Of a stretch of 63,819 nucleotides of DNA, positions 9,163 to 19,280 are shown piece after piece. The stretch spans positions 1-63,819 of the IMG/VR virus record IMGVR_UViG_3300049629_000862, one strand, 5' to 3'. Each line of letters opens with the position of its first letter. Position 1 is the stretch's first letter. A model generated the notes under the pieces. The model was given only the letters and a program-made list of their open reading frames with translations. It had not been told where the DNA came from and did no database searches. A program made the position numbers and the translations under genes. Source of the DNA: a virus.

Positions 9163-11330
9163 TGGGTTTAGCGCATTCTTCAAGTATAGTCACTAATGGA
9201 TTGGTTTTTTACTATGATATGAATAATATTAAAAAATCATGGAATGGAAAACCCGTAACAAACTATTATACGAATGGACATTTTGCTGGTGGTCAACATG
9301 TAACCCAGGCTGCTAATGGTTCTTATTCTAATCCAACAAACACTGTAGTAGAAATGGCTAATCCTGGAGACAGTCCATGGTGCTTACAAACAACTTCTGT
9401 TGGAGGATCTCCGTACACTGAATATGAATTATATTTGACAAATACGTTGACTACTAATACAACTTACTGTCTAAATTGTTGGTACGCTTTAACACCAGAT
9501 TGGGATGGAAATAATACTGTATTTCATTCGAGATGGTTTAATCCTGATGGCAGTGAACAAGGCTCGTTAGGTGGTACAAGTTGGACTGTGGATCAAACAC
9601 AAGTAATCGGTGGAATTACATGGAATAGAGTGTACACCACATTCACAACTGGAGCAACCACTAATGGGGCACATAGTTGGTATGCAGGTTATCCTGCACA
9701 AAATACTAAAGGATATAGGTATTTTACAAATTTTCAAATTGAAGTGGGTTCAACACCCAGTAGATTTTCCAATGGCACAAGATATGCGAATTCAAACCTA
9801 GAATCTTCACCAAGTTATCCTTCATGGAATACACTCTCAGGGTCAAGTTATAGTGGTGGCACTCTAACATTCACAGCAGGCTCTTACAACAGTAAAAGCG
9901 GATGGGACCTATACAAAACCTACAGTGGATTATCCACAGGTACAAATTATACATGGTCTGCTTTTGTTAAATTAGGAACAGCAAGTAATCTAATTATTAC
10001 AATGAATAACACTTCAGCATGGAACACTGGTCCATCGACTGTTGTGGCTGGTTTATCTAGCACGGATTGGACAAGAGTGTATATCACCGGCACCACGAAC
10101 ACAGGATCATTTAATTTACATTTAGGTGCATCTTTCAATACAGAAGTGGCATCAACAGTTCAAAGTGCCGGCACAGTATTCATACAGGATGTTAGATTAG
10201 TTTTATCACAATCACAGACTGCTATTGCAGATATGATGGATAAAAATACGATTAACGCATCAAGTCTGACATATAACTCAGATGGAACTTTTAGTTTCAG
10301 TGGTAGTAATTCATTGACCATTTCAGCTAATCCAACAAGTTTTGATTTTAATAGTCAACAAACAATTATTTTATGGATGACAAATAAATCCACATCTGCA
10401 ACTAGAAGAAATCCTTATAATCAAGCATATGCAGGTGGAGGAACAATCACACATGAAAACGATGCAGGATTTAATTATTATTATGGAACAGGTGGAGGCG
10501 ACAATGACCCATATACAAGTTTATATTCCTCTTTCAATGTGATTCAAGGTGAAAGAGCCATGATTGCTCTAACAAGAAACACTTCAACCACATCATGGTA
10601 CAAGAATGGTGTGTTTAGTAATTCGCATGGTAATCCATACGGCACGGTTGTAACAGGAACAAATGCTATTACAATTGGCTCCGGTTATACAACAGGTTTT
10701 GTTGGTGAAATACATGCAGTACAATTATATACTAGAGCACTTTCTGCTTCTGAGATTGCACAAAATTATTTTGCACTTTCAGAACGTTATTTTGGTTATC
10801 AGAGAATGAATTACGTTGCTTCTGGTAATGTGACATTAACTAATAACGGAACAGAAGAAGTTACAATGTTTAAAAATTCTGACAACAATAGTTGGAACGG
10901 AGAAGTTAGATCAACCGAAATGTTTACTGCACCCTGCACTATAGAATTTAGTAAAGATGCGGCCGATGGAGATAACGGAGCAAGTTATGCAATGATTGGA
11001 TGGAATACTGATCCAACCGCAGATTCTAGTTATACTTCTCTAGACTATGCTTCATATCCATATCGCAAAGATAATTATACGGTCTATCATAATGGAAATC
11101 AAGTAAATTTTTCAGGAACATGGGAATCTTCAAAACGATTTTATGTAGTTTACGATACAGACGGATATATCCGTCATTACAACGGAAATAAATTGTTATA
11201 CATCGTAAACTATGGAACAGGAAATAAAGTTTATTTTGACTCCTCATTTTATTCTGTTAATTCAACATTCGGTGGATTCTCAAACGTAAAAGTGTGTAGA
11301 CGTTCATGGAATGGTTATACGTATGTTTAA
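9162..11330 (+). CDS. LamG-type (concanavalin A-like) adhesin
   Basis: 722 residues. It begins with LVFYYDMNN, the usual entry of phage LamG-type adhesins. About residues 370-545 form a Laminin_G_3-like jelly roll (NSLTISANPTSFDF, TIILWM, SWYKNG, FVGEIHAVQLYTRALSASEI). An upstream carbohydrate-binding-like region repeats TYxxYTFTT-type beta text (about 60-340). The last 170 residues form a separate beta domain resembling a SPRY/lectin fold (ANYGASYAMIGW-like text). It lies in the adhesin operon. It is expected to bind host polysaccharide; no hydrolase motif was seen. Confidence 0.72.
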   Translation: MGLAHSSSIVTNGLVFYYDMNNIKKSWNGKPVTNYYTNGHFAGGQHVTQAANGSYSNPTNTVVEMANPGDSPWCLQTTSVGGSPYTEYELYLTNTLTTNTTYCLNCWYALTPDWDGNNTVFHSRWFNPDGSEQGSLGGTSWTVDQTQVIGGITWNRVYTTFTTGATTNGAHSWYAGYPAQNTKGYRYFTNFQIEVGSTPSRFSNGTRYANSNLESSPSYPSWNTLSGSSYSGGTLTFTAGSYNSKSGWDLYKTYSGLSTGTNYTWSAFVKLGTASNLIITMNNTSAWNTGPSTVVAGLSSTDWTRVYITGTTNTGSFNLHLGASFNTEVASTVQSAGTVFIQDVRLVLSQSQTAIADMMDKNTINASSLTYNSDGTFSFSGSNSLTISANPTSFDFNSQQTIILWMTNKSTSATRRNPYNQAYAGGGTITHENDAGFNYYYGTGGGDNDPYTSLYSSFNVIQGERAMIALTRNTSTTSWYKNGVFSNSHGNPYGTVVTGTNAITIGSGYTTGFVGEIHAVQLYTRALSASEIAQNYFALSERYFGYQRMNYVASGNVTLTNNGTEEVTMFKNSDNNSWNGEVRSTEMFTAPCTIEFSKDAADGDNGASYAMIGWNTDPTADSSYTSLDYASYPYRKDNYTVYHNGNQVNFSGTWESSKRFYVVYDTDGYIRHYNGNKLLYIVNYGTGNKVYFDSSFYSVNSTFGGFSNVKVCRRSWNGYTYV

Positions 11331-11339
11331 GGAAAAATT

Positions 11340-11768
11340 ATGGCACATTACGCAAAAGTAGAAAACGGAATTGTTACACAAGTTATTGTAGCAGATCAAG
11401 AATTCATTGACTCAGGTGCATTGGGTGATCCTACACAATGGATTCAAACTAGTTACAATACATTTGGTGGTGTACACAGAAGTGGAGGTACCCCTCTCAG
11501 AAAAAACTATGCAGGTGTTGGATATTTGTACATGTCAGATATTGATGCATTTGTTCCACCAAAAGTATATGAGAGTTGGGTTTTAAATACTGAGACAGGT
11601 TTATGGGATGCTCCTGTGCCTAGACCAGAAAATAAACAATATGTAGTTTGGGATGAAGAAATAAAAAATTGGAAAGAGACTCCAAGTATATTACCTCCTA
11701 CTATCACAATCTTTGGAGCAACTCCAACTGAATCAATATCGAGTAACACAGTATTCGGAGAAAACTAA
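11340..11768 (+). CDS. Small conserved phage structural protein
   Basis: 142 residues, preceded by an AAGGAAAA site and overlapping the next ATG by one base. It begins MAHYAKVENGIVTQVIVAD and continues with WIQTSYNTFGG and NYAGVGYLYM, a pattern that recurs in many T4-like cyanophage and pelagiphage fibre regions. The C-terminal part (ESWVLNTETGLWDAPVP, YVVWDEE) looks like a small beta domain. It is usually carried by virions or acts with fibres; its precise role is unknown. Confidence 0.65.
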   Translation: MAHYAKVENGIVTQVIVADQEFIDSGALGDPTQWIQTSYNTFGGVHRSGGTPLRKNYAGVGYLYMSDIDAFVPPKVYESWVLNTETGLWDAPVPRPENKQYVVWDEEIKNWKETPSILPPTITIFGATPTESISSNTVFGEN

Positions 11769-14251
11769 TGGGTGTATCCGCCGGACCAAATGTAGTAAGA
11801 GACAGTGATTACCAAGTACACGTTTGTACTGGTTCGGGATCTTTTGTACCCAACTTTACAGGAACAGTTGAGGTTCTTGTTGTTGCTGGCGGCGGTGGCG
11901 GTGGTATGGACATGGGTGGTGGAGGTGGAGGAGGTGGTGTTCTCACTAGCACAACCTATGCAGTCACATCAGGATCAGGCATAACTGTCACTGTCGGCGC
12001 TGGCGGTGTTGGAGCACCTTCAGGTGGACCTCCACAACCATGGGGGCATCAATTTACAGCTAGTGCAACCTCAGGTGGCAACTCAGTTTTTGGTTCACTA
12101 ACTGCTGTTGGTGGTGGATACGGAGGAAGTTCTTATTTCGGGTATACTCCAAATAATGGTTATGGTGCAAACGGTGGTTCAGGTGGAGGTGCTTCAGGTT
12201 ATTCAGATGGTAGCACTGGCAGAAATGGATCGGGTACAGTAGGGCAAGGAAATGCAGGCGGCGGTAGCATAGGGCAATATTATTCTGGGGGTGGAGGTGG
12301 TGCCGGTGCAGCAGGTTCAAACGGTGGCACTGCAAATGGTGGTGCAGGAGTTTTAAACAACATTTTAGGTGGTGGAAAAAACTATTATTGGGCCGGCGGA
12401 GGTGGCGGTTCAGGTTACAGCAGCGGCACTGGCGGGAACGGTGGGTTAGGTGGAGGTGGTGGCGGTACACCAGGAGGAACATCTAACGGATTAGGTGACA
12501 CAAACGGATTAAATCCTGGAAGAAATGGTGGTATGGGACCAGGGGGTAATTGGACTAATGTTCCAGGAGGTGATGGAGGTAAAAATACCGGTGGTGGCGG
12601 TGGTGGTGGGAACCATTATAATCGAAGCAATAGAGGAGGCAATGGTGGTTCAGGAATAGTAATCATACGCCATCTCAAGTCTTCCGGAACATCAACATTT
12701 AACGGGCTTGCAGACAATAGAAGCTCTATTATATTCAATATGGACCCAGCAAATATTGCAAAAGGAATGGCTGTAGAAGTTTTAGTTGTTGGAGGTGGCG
12801 GCGGTGGTGGTATGGACATGGGTGGTGGAGGTGGGGGAGGTGGTGTTGTATATAATCCAGCAATGAGAGTACAATTAAATGCTGCTATGACTGTGATAGT
12901 CGGTGCAGGAGGCAATGGATCACCTGGTACTTATGGAAGTAATCCTGTGACTGGATTCACTGGAGGAAATTCATCAGTTGGAGAAGTTGTTGGCTATGGT
13001 GGAGGTGGCGGTGGTTCTGGGCACTCATCAAGCCCAGGATATGCTGGAAATTACACAGGTTCAAGTGGAAATGGTGGAGGAGCTGGCGGCGACGCTGCAT
13101 ACTCTGGTGGCGGTAGAGGAATGGGTAGTGATCCTGCACCATTAGATGTACCTCAAGGATATTCGGGAGGTTCGGCAAAACCATACGCATATGGAGCAGG
13201 TGGCGGTGGAGGATCCAATAGACCTGGTGCTGCTGGTAGATATCATGGGCAACAGTCTGGAGGTAATGGCGGAGACGGGGTATTTTCATCAATTGCTGGA
13301 ACTGGATATTATTGGGGTGGCGGAGGAGGTGGTGCATCATGGGATGTCACCTCCGGAGGAAGCGGAGGTGCAGGTGGTGGAGGCGGAGGCAGTGTATACA
13401 ATGGGTTTACGCCAGGTTCTGGAGATACTAACGGATATAATGCAGGAGGTAATGGAACAGCGGCATCCAGTTCTAATGGTGGTGCCGGTGGCGCTAACAC
13501 CGGAGGTGGAGGAGGTGGTGGCACACACTCACACTCTGTTGGCGGAAATGGTGGTTCCGGAATTGTAATCATTCGTTACTATGGTTCACAAAAAGCTACA
13601 GGTGGAACTATTACTTCTTCTGGTGGATATACAGTACACACGTTTACAAGCTCAGGAACATTTACACCTACTGATAATATAGGTGCAAGGGATATGGGAC
13701 CGTTTAATAATGGATTGACAGCAATTAGTGTCACATATAATGCATCAAATGGAGGATACTTTTCTTGGAGTGAAGGAGTGAATGCTAGAATACAAAGTTC
13801 AAATGCAAATTTTTCATTTGGTACTGGAGATTTTACTTTAGAATGTTGGATAAATCCTACTAATTTTAATAATTATACACATATGATAGCACTTCCAGAT
13901 CAAAACACATTTGCACTCAAAGCAAACGTAAATGATGGAGCAATATATTTTTATAGCCCAAGTTTCTCTACTTATCCAACTTCGGGATGGACTCTGACTG
14001 CTGGTGTTTGGAACCATGTAGTAATGACCCGTGCTAGTAGTACGTCCTATAGTTATTTAAACGGTGTTCTTAAAGGATCGAAAGCAGGATTTACAAACTC
14101 GTTTGGTGAACAAATATTAAACATTGGTAATGGTTTTAGCAATGAATATACAGCAAAAAGTATAGCAGCGGTTAAAATATATAACAAAGCACTAACCGCC
14201 GATGAAGTGTATCAGAATTTCGTATCCATGCGTGGGCGTTATGGAATATAA
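11768..14251 (+). CDS. Glycine-rich adhesin with LamG C-terminal domain
   Basis: 827 residues. Two copies of a VEVLVVGGGGGGG/GSGIVIIRH-type glycine-rich domain (about 35-300 and 335-600) are followed by a third short start (YTVHTFTSSGTFTP) and a Laminin_G_3 domain (about 655-815: FTLECWINP, WNHVVMTR, VKIYNKALTADEV). Phage adhesins such as gp38 of S16-like phages pack polyglycine strands into a tip that decides receptor specificity, and the Gly-rich loops here could play that role. The two copies differ mainly in loop length, as expected of a diversifying receptor-binding surface. Confidence 0.75.
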   Translation: MGVSAGPNVVRDSDYQVHVCTGSGSFVPNFTGTVEVLVVAGGGGGGMDMGGGGGGGGVLTSTTYAVTSGSGITVTVGAGGVGAPSGGPPQPWGHQFTASATSGGNSVFGSLTAVGGGYGGSSYFGYTPNNGYGANGGSGGGASGYSDGSTGRNGSGTVGQGNAGGGSIGQYYSGGGGGAGAAGSNGGTANGGAGVLNNILGGGKNYYWAGGGGGSGYSSGTGGNGGLGGGGGGTPGGTSNGLGDTNGLNPGRNGGMGPGGNWTNVPGGDGGKNTGGGGGGGNHYNRSNRGGNGGSGIVIIRHLKSSGTSTFNGLADNRSSIIFNMDPANIAKGMAVEVLVVGGGGGGGMDMGGGGGGGGVVYNPAMRVQLNAAMTVIVGAGGNGSPGTYGSNPVTGFTGGNSSVGEVVGYGGGGGGSGHSSSPGYAGNYTGSSGNGGGAGGDAAYSGGGRGMGSDPAPLDVPQGYSGGSAKPYAYGAGGGGGSNRPGAAGRYHGQQSGGNGGDGVFSSIAGTGYYWGGGGGGASWDVTSGGSGGAGGGGGGSVYNGFTPGSGDTNGYNAGGNGTAASSSNGGAGGANTGGGGGGGTHSHSVGGNGGSGIVIIRYYGSQKATGGTITSSGGYTVHTFTSSGTFTPTDNIGARDMGPFNNGLTAISVTYNASNGGYFSWSEGVNARIQSSNANFSFGTGDFTLECWINPTNFNNYTHMIALPDQNTFALKANVNDGAIYFYSPSFSTYPTSGWTLTAGVWNHVVMTRASSTSYSYLNGVLKGSKAGFTNSFGEQILNIGNGFSNEYTAKSIAAVKIYNKALTADEVYQNFVSMRGRYGI

Positions 14252-14257
14252 TAAATA
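14250..14257 (+). promoter_or_regulatory. Putative late promoter (AATAAATA)
   Basis: AATAAATATAA follows the upstream stop codon and lies 21 bases before the ATG at 14279. Matches the repeated late motif. Confidence 0.55.
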
Positions 14258-14278
14258 TAATTAAAAACAGGAACATAG

Positions 14279-16678
14279 ATGGCAAATTCAGATAAAAATT
14301 TAGTTATCACACCTAATATAAGTTCATCATCAGATGATCCAAAGGTTGTATTCAGCGCCGCTAATACATCTGGAGGTCCTTTCAACATCACTGCTCGCGC
14401 ATATCCGACCTCGAACGGAACTCTTTCTTTTGAAGGATCCGCAGGGCAGCTATTCTCGATTACGAACAGTCTGACGGGAACACTTTTCTCCGTCAATGAC
14501 ATTTCTGGTATTCCATCTATCGAAGTTCTTGATTCTGGTGCAGTCAAACTTGCACAATATTCGGGTAATGTGTTAGTGGGTGGCACAACCACCGACGGTG
14601 TAAGTAAACTTCAAGTTACAGGTTCAGCTAACGTATCTTCTCTAAGAATACAAGGATACGGGCAAGTCATCAGCAGTTCAGGTACATGGACAGGACCAAA
14701 TAGTGGATTGATTGGACCACAAGGTCCAATTGGACCAATCGGACCTATAGGACCCATAGGTCCTATTGGTCCAACAGGCCCACAAGGTCCAATAGGACCA
14801 GGAGGTCCGGGCGGTCCAGGTGGTCCAATCGGTCCTATTGGGCCCATAGGTCCAATCGGTCCTATTGGTCCAACAGGCCCACAAGGTCCAATTGGACCAG
14901 GAGGTCCGGGCGGTCCAGGTGGACCAATCGGCCCCATAGGCCCCATCGGTCCAATTGGTCCTATTGGTCCAACAGGCCCACAAGGTCCAATAGGACCAGG
15001 AGGTCCAGGTGGTCCAATCGGTCCTATTGGGCCCATCGGCCCCATCGGTCCAATAGGTCCTACTGGTCCACAAGGTCCAATAGGACCAATAGGACCAATA
15101 GGACCAGGTGGACCAATAGGTCCAATTGGTCCCATAGGACCAACAGGCCCACAAGGTCCAATAGGACCGATTGGACCAATAGGACCAGGAGGTCCGGGCG
15201 GTCCAGGTGGTCCAGGTGGTCCTATTGGGCCCATTGGTCCAATTGGTCCAGTAGGCACTCTAACTGCTCAGAAAAACTTTGTCGTTACAGATACTAATGT
15301 ACTTGGAGCATCTGCTTGCTGGAACACATTAATTGGGCAAGGTGCAGGATGCGCGCTTTCATCAGGTGATGGAAATGTTTTTATAGGAAAACAAGCAGGA
15401 AGATATAATAACGGGCAAGAAAATGTATTTTTAGGTTCATATGCTGGTTACAAATACACAGGAAATTATAATATAGCTTTTGGAATTGCAAGTGCTATAT
15501 GTGCTCAAGGAGCAAATCATAATGTAACTATGGGGTGTAGTGCAGGTAGATATCTTACAACAGGTAGTTATAATATTTTCATAGGGAGATTGTCTGGTTT
15601 TTATAGTTCAATTGGAACCAGTAATGTTTTTATAGGTGATCAGGCAGGTTTCTGCGCCGGAAATTCTGCTGTAAAAACTAATAATGTTTTTATAGGTAGA
15701 AGGGCAGGATACGCAGGAGCCGGCCGACAATCTATTTTCATAGGGCAATATTCGGGAGAATTTGGTGCAGGGTCATTACCAAATGCAATTGGAATAGGCA
15801 ACCAAGCAATGAGGCGTACTCAAGGTACTGCCGCTATTGCCATAGGACATTATGCTGGTGGTTGCTGTTCAGGAACTTGCGTAATTTCAATTGGTGCAAA
15901 TGCTGGCATGTATAATGGTGGGCTAGGTAACGTGAATATTGGGCATTGTGCTGGTTGGTGCGCTTCATCCGGATTAAATGTAATGGTTGGTTATTTGACC
16001 GGGCTAATCAACACCGCAGCATGTAATAATTTTTTTGGTTACAACACAGGAAGATTTAACACAACAGGAACTATTAATTCTTTTTTTGGCACATTTGCAG
16101 GTTACAATAATGCTTCGGGCTCTTGCAACACCGCATTTGGTTCATTTGCGGGTTGCAATATGTCTACCGGCTCGAATGTAACCACAATTGGATACGACGC
16201 GCAACCAAGTTCTGGAACAGTATCAAACGAAGTTACAATAGGAAATGGTGCAGTTACAAGCACAAGATTGAGGGGGCTAGTTGCAACAGGCAGTGCAATT
16301 TTAGAAACTTTTGTTACAGTTGGCGCGGCGACCGGAACAATAAATTATGATGTGTTTTCCCAGAGTGTTTATTGGTCAAATTCAAACGCTACAGGAAACT
16401 GGACTTTAAACATAAGAGGAAATTCTACCACATCACTTAATAGCGTATTAGCCGTAAATCAAAGCATTTCTATCGCATTTATAGCACAACAAGGTGCAAC
16501 AGCATATTATCAAACAGGTTTTCAAATAGACGGGTCGGCGGTAACTCCAAAATGGCAAACAGGTGTGGCACCTGCCAGCGGAAATGCAAACTCAAATGAT
16601 ATGTATGTCATCACGATCTTAAAAACTGGATCGGCAGCGTATACTGTATTTGAAACACAGACTAAATTTGGATTATAA
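14279..16678 (+). CDS. Collagen-like tail fibre with beta-roll domain
   Basis: 799 residues. The head ([52 protein letters not shown]) is the standard fibre N-terminal region of marine T4-like phages. A Gly-Pro-X shaft (about 143-325) shares 90-bp units with the 5706 gene. Then come about 18 NVFIGxxAG-type beta-roll repeats (about 340-650), and a C-terminal beta domain ([17 protein letters not shown]). No S74 motif is present, so trimerisation must use another element. Likely a second host-contact fibre of the same architecture as the partial gene at the window start. Confidence 0.83.
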   Translation: MANSDKNLVITPNISSSSDDPKVVFSAANTSGGPFNITARAYPTSNGTLSFEGSAGQLFSITNSLTGTLFSVNDISGIPSIEVLDSGAVKLAQYSGNVLVGGTTTDGVSKLQVTGSANVSSLRIQGYGQVISSSGTWTGPNSGLIGPQGPIGPIGPIGPIGPIGPTGPQGPIGPGGPGGPGGPIGPIGPIGPIGPIGPTGPQGPIGPGGPGGPGGPIGPIGPIGPIGPIGPTGPQGPIGPGGPGGPIGPIGPIGPIGPIGPTGPQGPIGPIGPIGPGGPIGPIGPIGPTGPQGPIGPIGPIGPGGPGGPGGPGGPIGPIGPIGPVGTLTAQKNFVVTDTNVLGASACWNTLIGQGAGCALSSGDGNVFIGKQAGRYNNGQENVFLGSYAGYKYTGNYNIAFGIASAICAQGANHNVTMGCSAGRYLTTGSYNIFIGRLSGFYSSIGTSNVFIGDQAGFCAGNSAVKTNNVFIGRRAGYAGAGRQSIFIGQYSGEFGAGSLPNAIGIGNQAMRRTQGTAAIAIGHYAGGCCSGTCVISIGANAGMYNGGLGNVNIGHCAGWCASSGLNVMVGYLTGLINTAACNNFFGYNTGRFNTTGTINSFFGTFAGYNNASGSCNTAFGSFAGCNMSTGSNVTTIGYDAQPSSGTVSNEVTIGNGAVTSTRLRGLVATGSAILETFVTVGAATGTINYDVFSQSVYWSNSNATGNWTLNIRGNSTTSLNSVLAVNQSISIAFIAQQGATAYYQTGFQIDGSAVTPKWQTGVAPASGNANSNDMYVITILKTGSAAYTVFETQTKFGL
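14707..15252 (+). repeat. Collagen-like shaft repeat
   Basis: About 545 bp of Gly-Pro-X codons with the same [17 protein letters not shown] 90-bp block as at 7050-7680. Long stretches are nearly identical between the two genes. Confidence 0.9.
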
Positions 16679-16680
16679 TC

Positions 16681-17361
16681 ATGCCATCATTTGGTAATTT
16701 TTCCTCACGAGGGCTAGGGCAAGCAATTTTAATGTATAGATTGCAACTTGGCACCAAAGCTCCAACTTTAGGTGCAAGTGGAGCAAGTTGGACGCCTTCT
16801 GGTTGGACAAGTCTTCAAAACGCATCTGTTGATGATAGTTTTGTTAGTGTTACAATTCCTTCATTTGTCATGGGTAGTGCATCTTTTACAACAGCATATA
16901 TTGGATCCAATACATATATAACTTTTAGTAGCGGATCTACTGTCTTTAGCGGTTTAAATGGGGGCAATCCAGTATTAAACAAAATTCATTTAGGTGCAGC
17001 CGATAATTCATATCAACGAGTTGCTTATAGAAATTCTCCACGTTCTGGTGCATATACTAGAATACGTTACGAAGGTACCGCTTCCACGAGTGGAACCGCA
17101 GGATCACCAAATATTGTATATGAAGCAACATTTTTTAATATAGCGGACACTGGAGGAATATCAGTTGTAGAAGTATTATTTGGAACTCATGGTCGTACAA
17201 GTGGTGCAGCAGGTATAGCCGGTTTCAATTCATATTACGCAACACCTTCACCTGCTGGATTTTATTCTGCAAATCAAAGTTACGTTTTCATGGCAAATAA
17301 CACATCAGGTACGTCTTGGACAATATATACTGGTTATTACTTAGCAGGGACGGATTATTAA
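16681..17361 (+). CDS. Putative fibre-associated protein
   Basis: 226 residues, starting three bases after the fibre stop. Beta-rich and Ser/Gly-rich, with IGSNTYITFSSGSTVFSG and ARVRYEGTAS-like text, but no domain is named with confidence. The sequence lacks membrane segments. It sits between a collagen-like fibre and the tail assembly chaperone, so a fibre tip or fibre-bound adhesin is the likely role. The function remains unassigned. Confidence 0.55.
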   Translation: MPSFGNFSSRGLGQAILMYRLQLGTKAPTLGASGASWTPSGWTSLQNASVDDSFVSVTIPSFVMGSASFTTAYIGSNTYITFSSGSTVFSGLNGGNPVLNKIHLGAADNSYQRVAYRNSPRSGAYTRIRYEGTASTSGTAGSPNIVYEATFFNIADTGGISVVEVLFGTHGRTSGAAGIAGFNSYYATPSPAGFYSANQSYVFMANNTSGTSWTIYTGYYLAGTDY

Positions 17362-17362
17362 A

Positions 17363-17845
17363 ATGTATGCAAAAATTTTAAACAATGCGGTTGTAAAATA
17401 CCCCTTCACTTTAGTTGAATTAGAACAAGAAAATCCATATACGAAATATAATATGGATGTGGATTTGATTGATATCTATCCGAAAACAGAAACAGGAACA
17501 AGAGAAAATTCTTTTTTGGTTGAAGTGCATTCTTCAACACCTCCGTCTTTTAATCCTGCATTGGAAAAAATAGTCGAATCGAATCCAGTCCTAAGCAATG
17601 GGCAATGGGTACAAAATTGGGTCATTGAACAGTTAACAGAGGAAGAAAGGCTTCAAGCAGAAGAAGAAAAATCTTCCGAAATTAGAAAACAAAGAAACGA
17701 ACTTCTATCTGATACTGATTGGACACAATTGAATGATGTTTCTTCAACCGTATCTCAACAATATGCGAATTATAGACAAGCATTAAGAGATATGCCACAA
17801 CAATCAGGATTTCCTTGGAACATTACATGGCCAAATGTGACATGA
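17363..17845 (+). CDS. Phage tail (fibre) assembly chaperone
   Basis: 160 residues. The C-terminal half carries the hallmark of the phage tail assembly chaperone family (PF16778 type): a charged helix (TEEERLQAEEEKSSEIRKQR), then ELLSDTDWTQL, YRQALRDMPQQ and GFPWNITWP. Such proteins help fibres or tail parts fold and are normally not in the virion. As the last gene of the adhesin block, directly after the fibre genes, it fits that job. Confidence 0.8.
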   Translation: MYAKILNNAVVKYPFTLVELEQENPYTKYNMDVDLIDIYPKTETGTRENSFLVEVHSSTPPSFNPALEKIVESNPVLSNGQWVQNWVIEQLTEEERLQAEEEKSSEIRKQRNELLSDTDWTQLNDVSSTVSQQYANYRQALRDMPQQSGFPWNITWPNVT

Positions 17846-17851
17846 TAAATA
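17844..17851 (+). promoter_or_regulatory. Putative late promoter (GATAAATA)
   Basis: GATAAATATTA overlaps the TGA of the chaperone gene and precedes the ATG at 17873 by 21 bases. It probably drives the glycan cassette. Confidence 0.55.
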
Positions 17852-17872
17852 TTATTTTTATGAAGGTGAATT

Positions 17873-18514
17873 ATGAAACGTATATTAATTGCTACACCAT
17901 GTCTTTATGGTAAAGTTGACGCATATTATGTACACAGTTTATGCGAATCAATTAAACTAGGGCTTAAACACTCCTTAGCCATCAATGCAATTTTTCTCGC
18001 AGAAGAAAGTATACTCACAATTGCAAGAAATGAACTTATCAATTTAGCATATCGAGATGAATATGATGCTATGGTCTTTATTGATGATGATGAACTTTGG
18101 GCTCCAGAAGCATTGATTGAAATTATTCTTTCAGAAAAGGATGTGGTTGGAGTTCCTGTTGTAAATAAAGGCGATGCTAAAGTAGAATATAATGTTTCTT
18201 ATGATAAAAATAAAGTGTATAAAGATAAAGATGATGAGTATATCAAAGTCAGAAGTGTTGGTACAGGTTTCCTAAAATTATCCAGAAAAGTCATCGTTGA
18301 TCTGTGTGAATCAAATTCGGAAATTATTTTCAGAAACAAAAAATTAAAAAATGTATTTGAATTTAATTATATAAACGGTGCATTTATAGGTGAAGATATA
18401 ATGCTATGTCGAAAACTACATGAATTGGGGTATGGTATATGGATTAATCCAAAACATACCGTTTCACATATGGGTGTAAAAATGTATAAAGGTGACTTTC
18501 AAAAAAATATTTAA
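17873..18514 (+). CDS. Glycosyltransferase-like protein (GT-A fold, FIDDD motif)
   Basis: 213 residues with a clear AAGGTGAA site. The text LTIARNELINLAY followed by AMVFIDDDELW and VVGVPVV is the GT-A core seen in Anp1-like and phage glycosyltransferases; the Asp triad should bind the metal and sugar nucleotide. The C-terminal GEDIMLCRKLHELGYGIW, then HTVSHMG, fits the acceptor-side part. It is a shorter paralogue of the gene at 45797 (RARNYLVDEF, LLFIDSD, EDYMFCQLW). First gene of the glycan cassette; donor and acceptor are unknown. Confidence 0.72.
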   Translation: MKRILIATPCLYGKVDAYYVHSLCESIKLGLKHSLAINAIFLAEESILTIARNELINLAYRDEYDAMVFIDDDELWAPEALIEIILSEKDVVGVPVVNKGDAKVEYNVSYDKNKVYKDKDDEYIKVRSVGTGFLKLSRKVIVDLCESNSEIIFRNKKLKNVFEFNYINGAFIGEDIMLCRKLHELGYGIWINPKHTVSHMGVKMYKGDFQKNI

Positions 18515-18516
18515 TC

Positions 18517-19278
18517 ATGAAAAATAAAATTGATGTTGTTATACCAACAATGTGGGCATATGAGCCTTTTCCTAAAATTTTAGAAAAATATTCAAAGTTT
18601 GAATCTATCAATAATATTTTTTTAATTGACAATTCACTACATTCAAAAAATAAAAAAACAATCAAACATATTGACAAAGTTGTTGAGATTTGCTATGGTA
18701 GAAACATTTATGTGAATTCAGCATGGAATGAAGGCTATCATAGATCAAAGGCTGATATACTGTGTCTGCTTAATGATGATATTTCAGTTGATGAAAGTAT
18801 ATTTGATAAAATGTCAGAGTTAGATTTCTCTGAAATAGATGTTATTGGAGTACATCTAAAAGGTAGTATTGATAATTATCATATTGTCGAACATGAAACT
18901 ATTGAGGATGAATTGATAAAACTTAATGTTGATAAAACAAAAGCAATCGGTGGGCAAAGTTATGCTTTTGGTGTCTGCATGTTCATCAAACGTTCCTCTT
19001 ATAGAGTTATACCAAGTTTATATAAAATTTGGTATGGAGATGACTACTTAATTCAAAAATGTAAAAACATTTATGCTTTGAAAACCAGCAAAATAAAAGG
19101 AGAAATTTCAAAAACTATCACTGCATTCGATAAAGACAGTGACATACAAAAACGAATAGAACTGGATTCAAAAAATGCATACAAGTTTTTTTACCCTGCA
19201 AAAAATTGGGATTTAGTACAGAGCTATGCATTGAAAGAACAAAAAACTATACCATTTTTAGAAAGAAGGAAATATTGA
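18517..19278 (+). CDS. Glycosyltransferase family 2-like protein
   Basis: 253 residues starting three bases after the previous stop. It opens with IDVVIPTMWAYEPFPKIL and continues NIFLIDNS, VNSAWNEGYHRSKADILCLLNDDISVD, the usual nucleotide-binding and DxD-type arrangement of GT2 enzymes (here NDD). QSYAFGVCMFIKRSSY and YGDDYLI fit the acceptor and base region. It is probably cytoplasmic, as no membrane segment is seen. Its context with another glycosyltransferase, a heptosyltransferase-like protein and a sulfotransferase points to synthesis of a modified glycan. Confidence 0.7.
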   Translation: MKNKIDVVIPTMWAYEPFPKILEKYSKFESINNIFLIDNSLHSKNKKTIKHIDKVVEICYGRNIYVNSAWNEGYHRSKADILCLLNDDISVDESIFDKMSELDFSEIDVIGVHLKGSIDNYHIVEHETIEDELIKLNVDKTKAIGGQSYAFGVCMFIKRSSYRVIPSLYKIWYGDDYLIQKCKNIYALKTSKIKGEISKTITAFDKDSDIQKRIELDSKNAYKFFYPAKNWDLVQSYALKEQKTIPFLERRKY

Positions 19279-19280
19279 TT

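Noticed and set aside
19206-19280. Upstream extension of the GT9-like gene
   Set aside because: It would overlap the previous gene by 73 bases. The ATG at 19281 has a good ribosome site.
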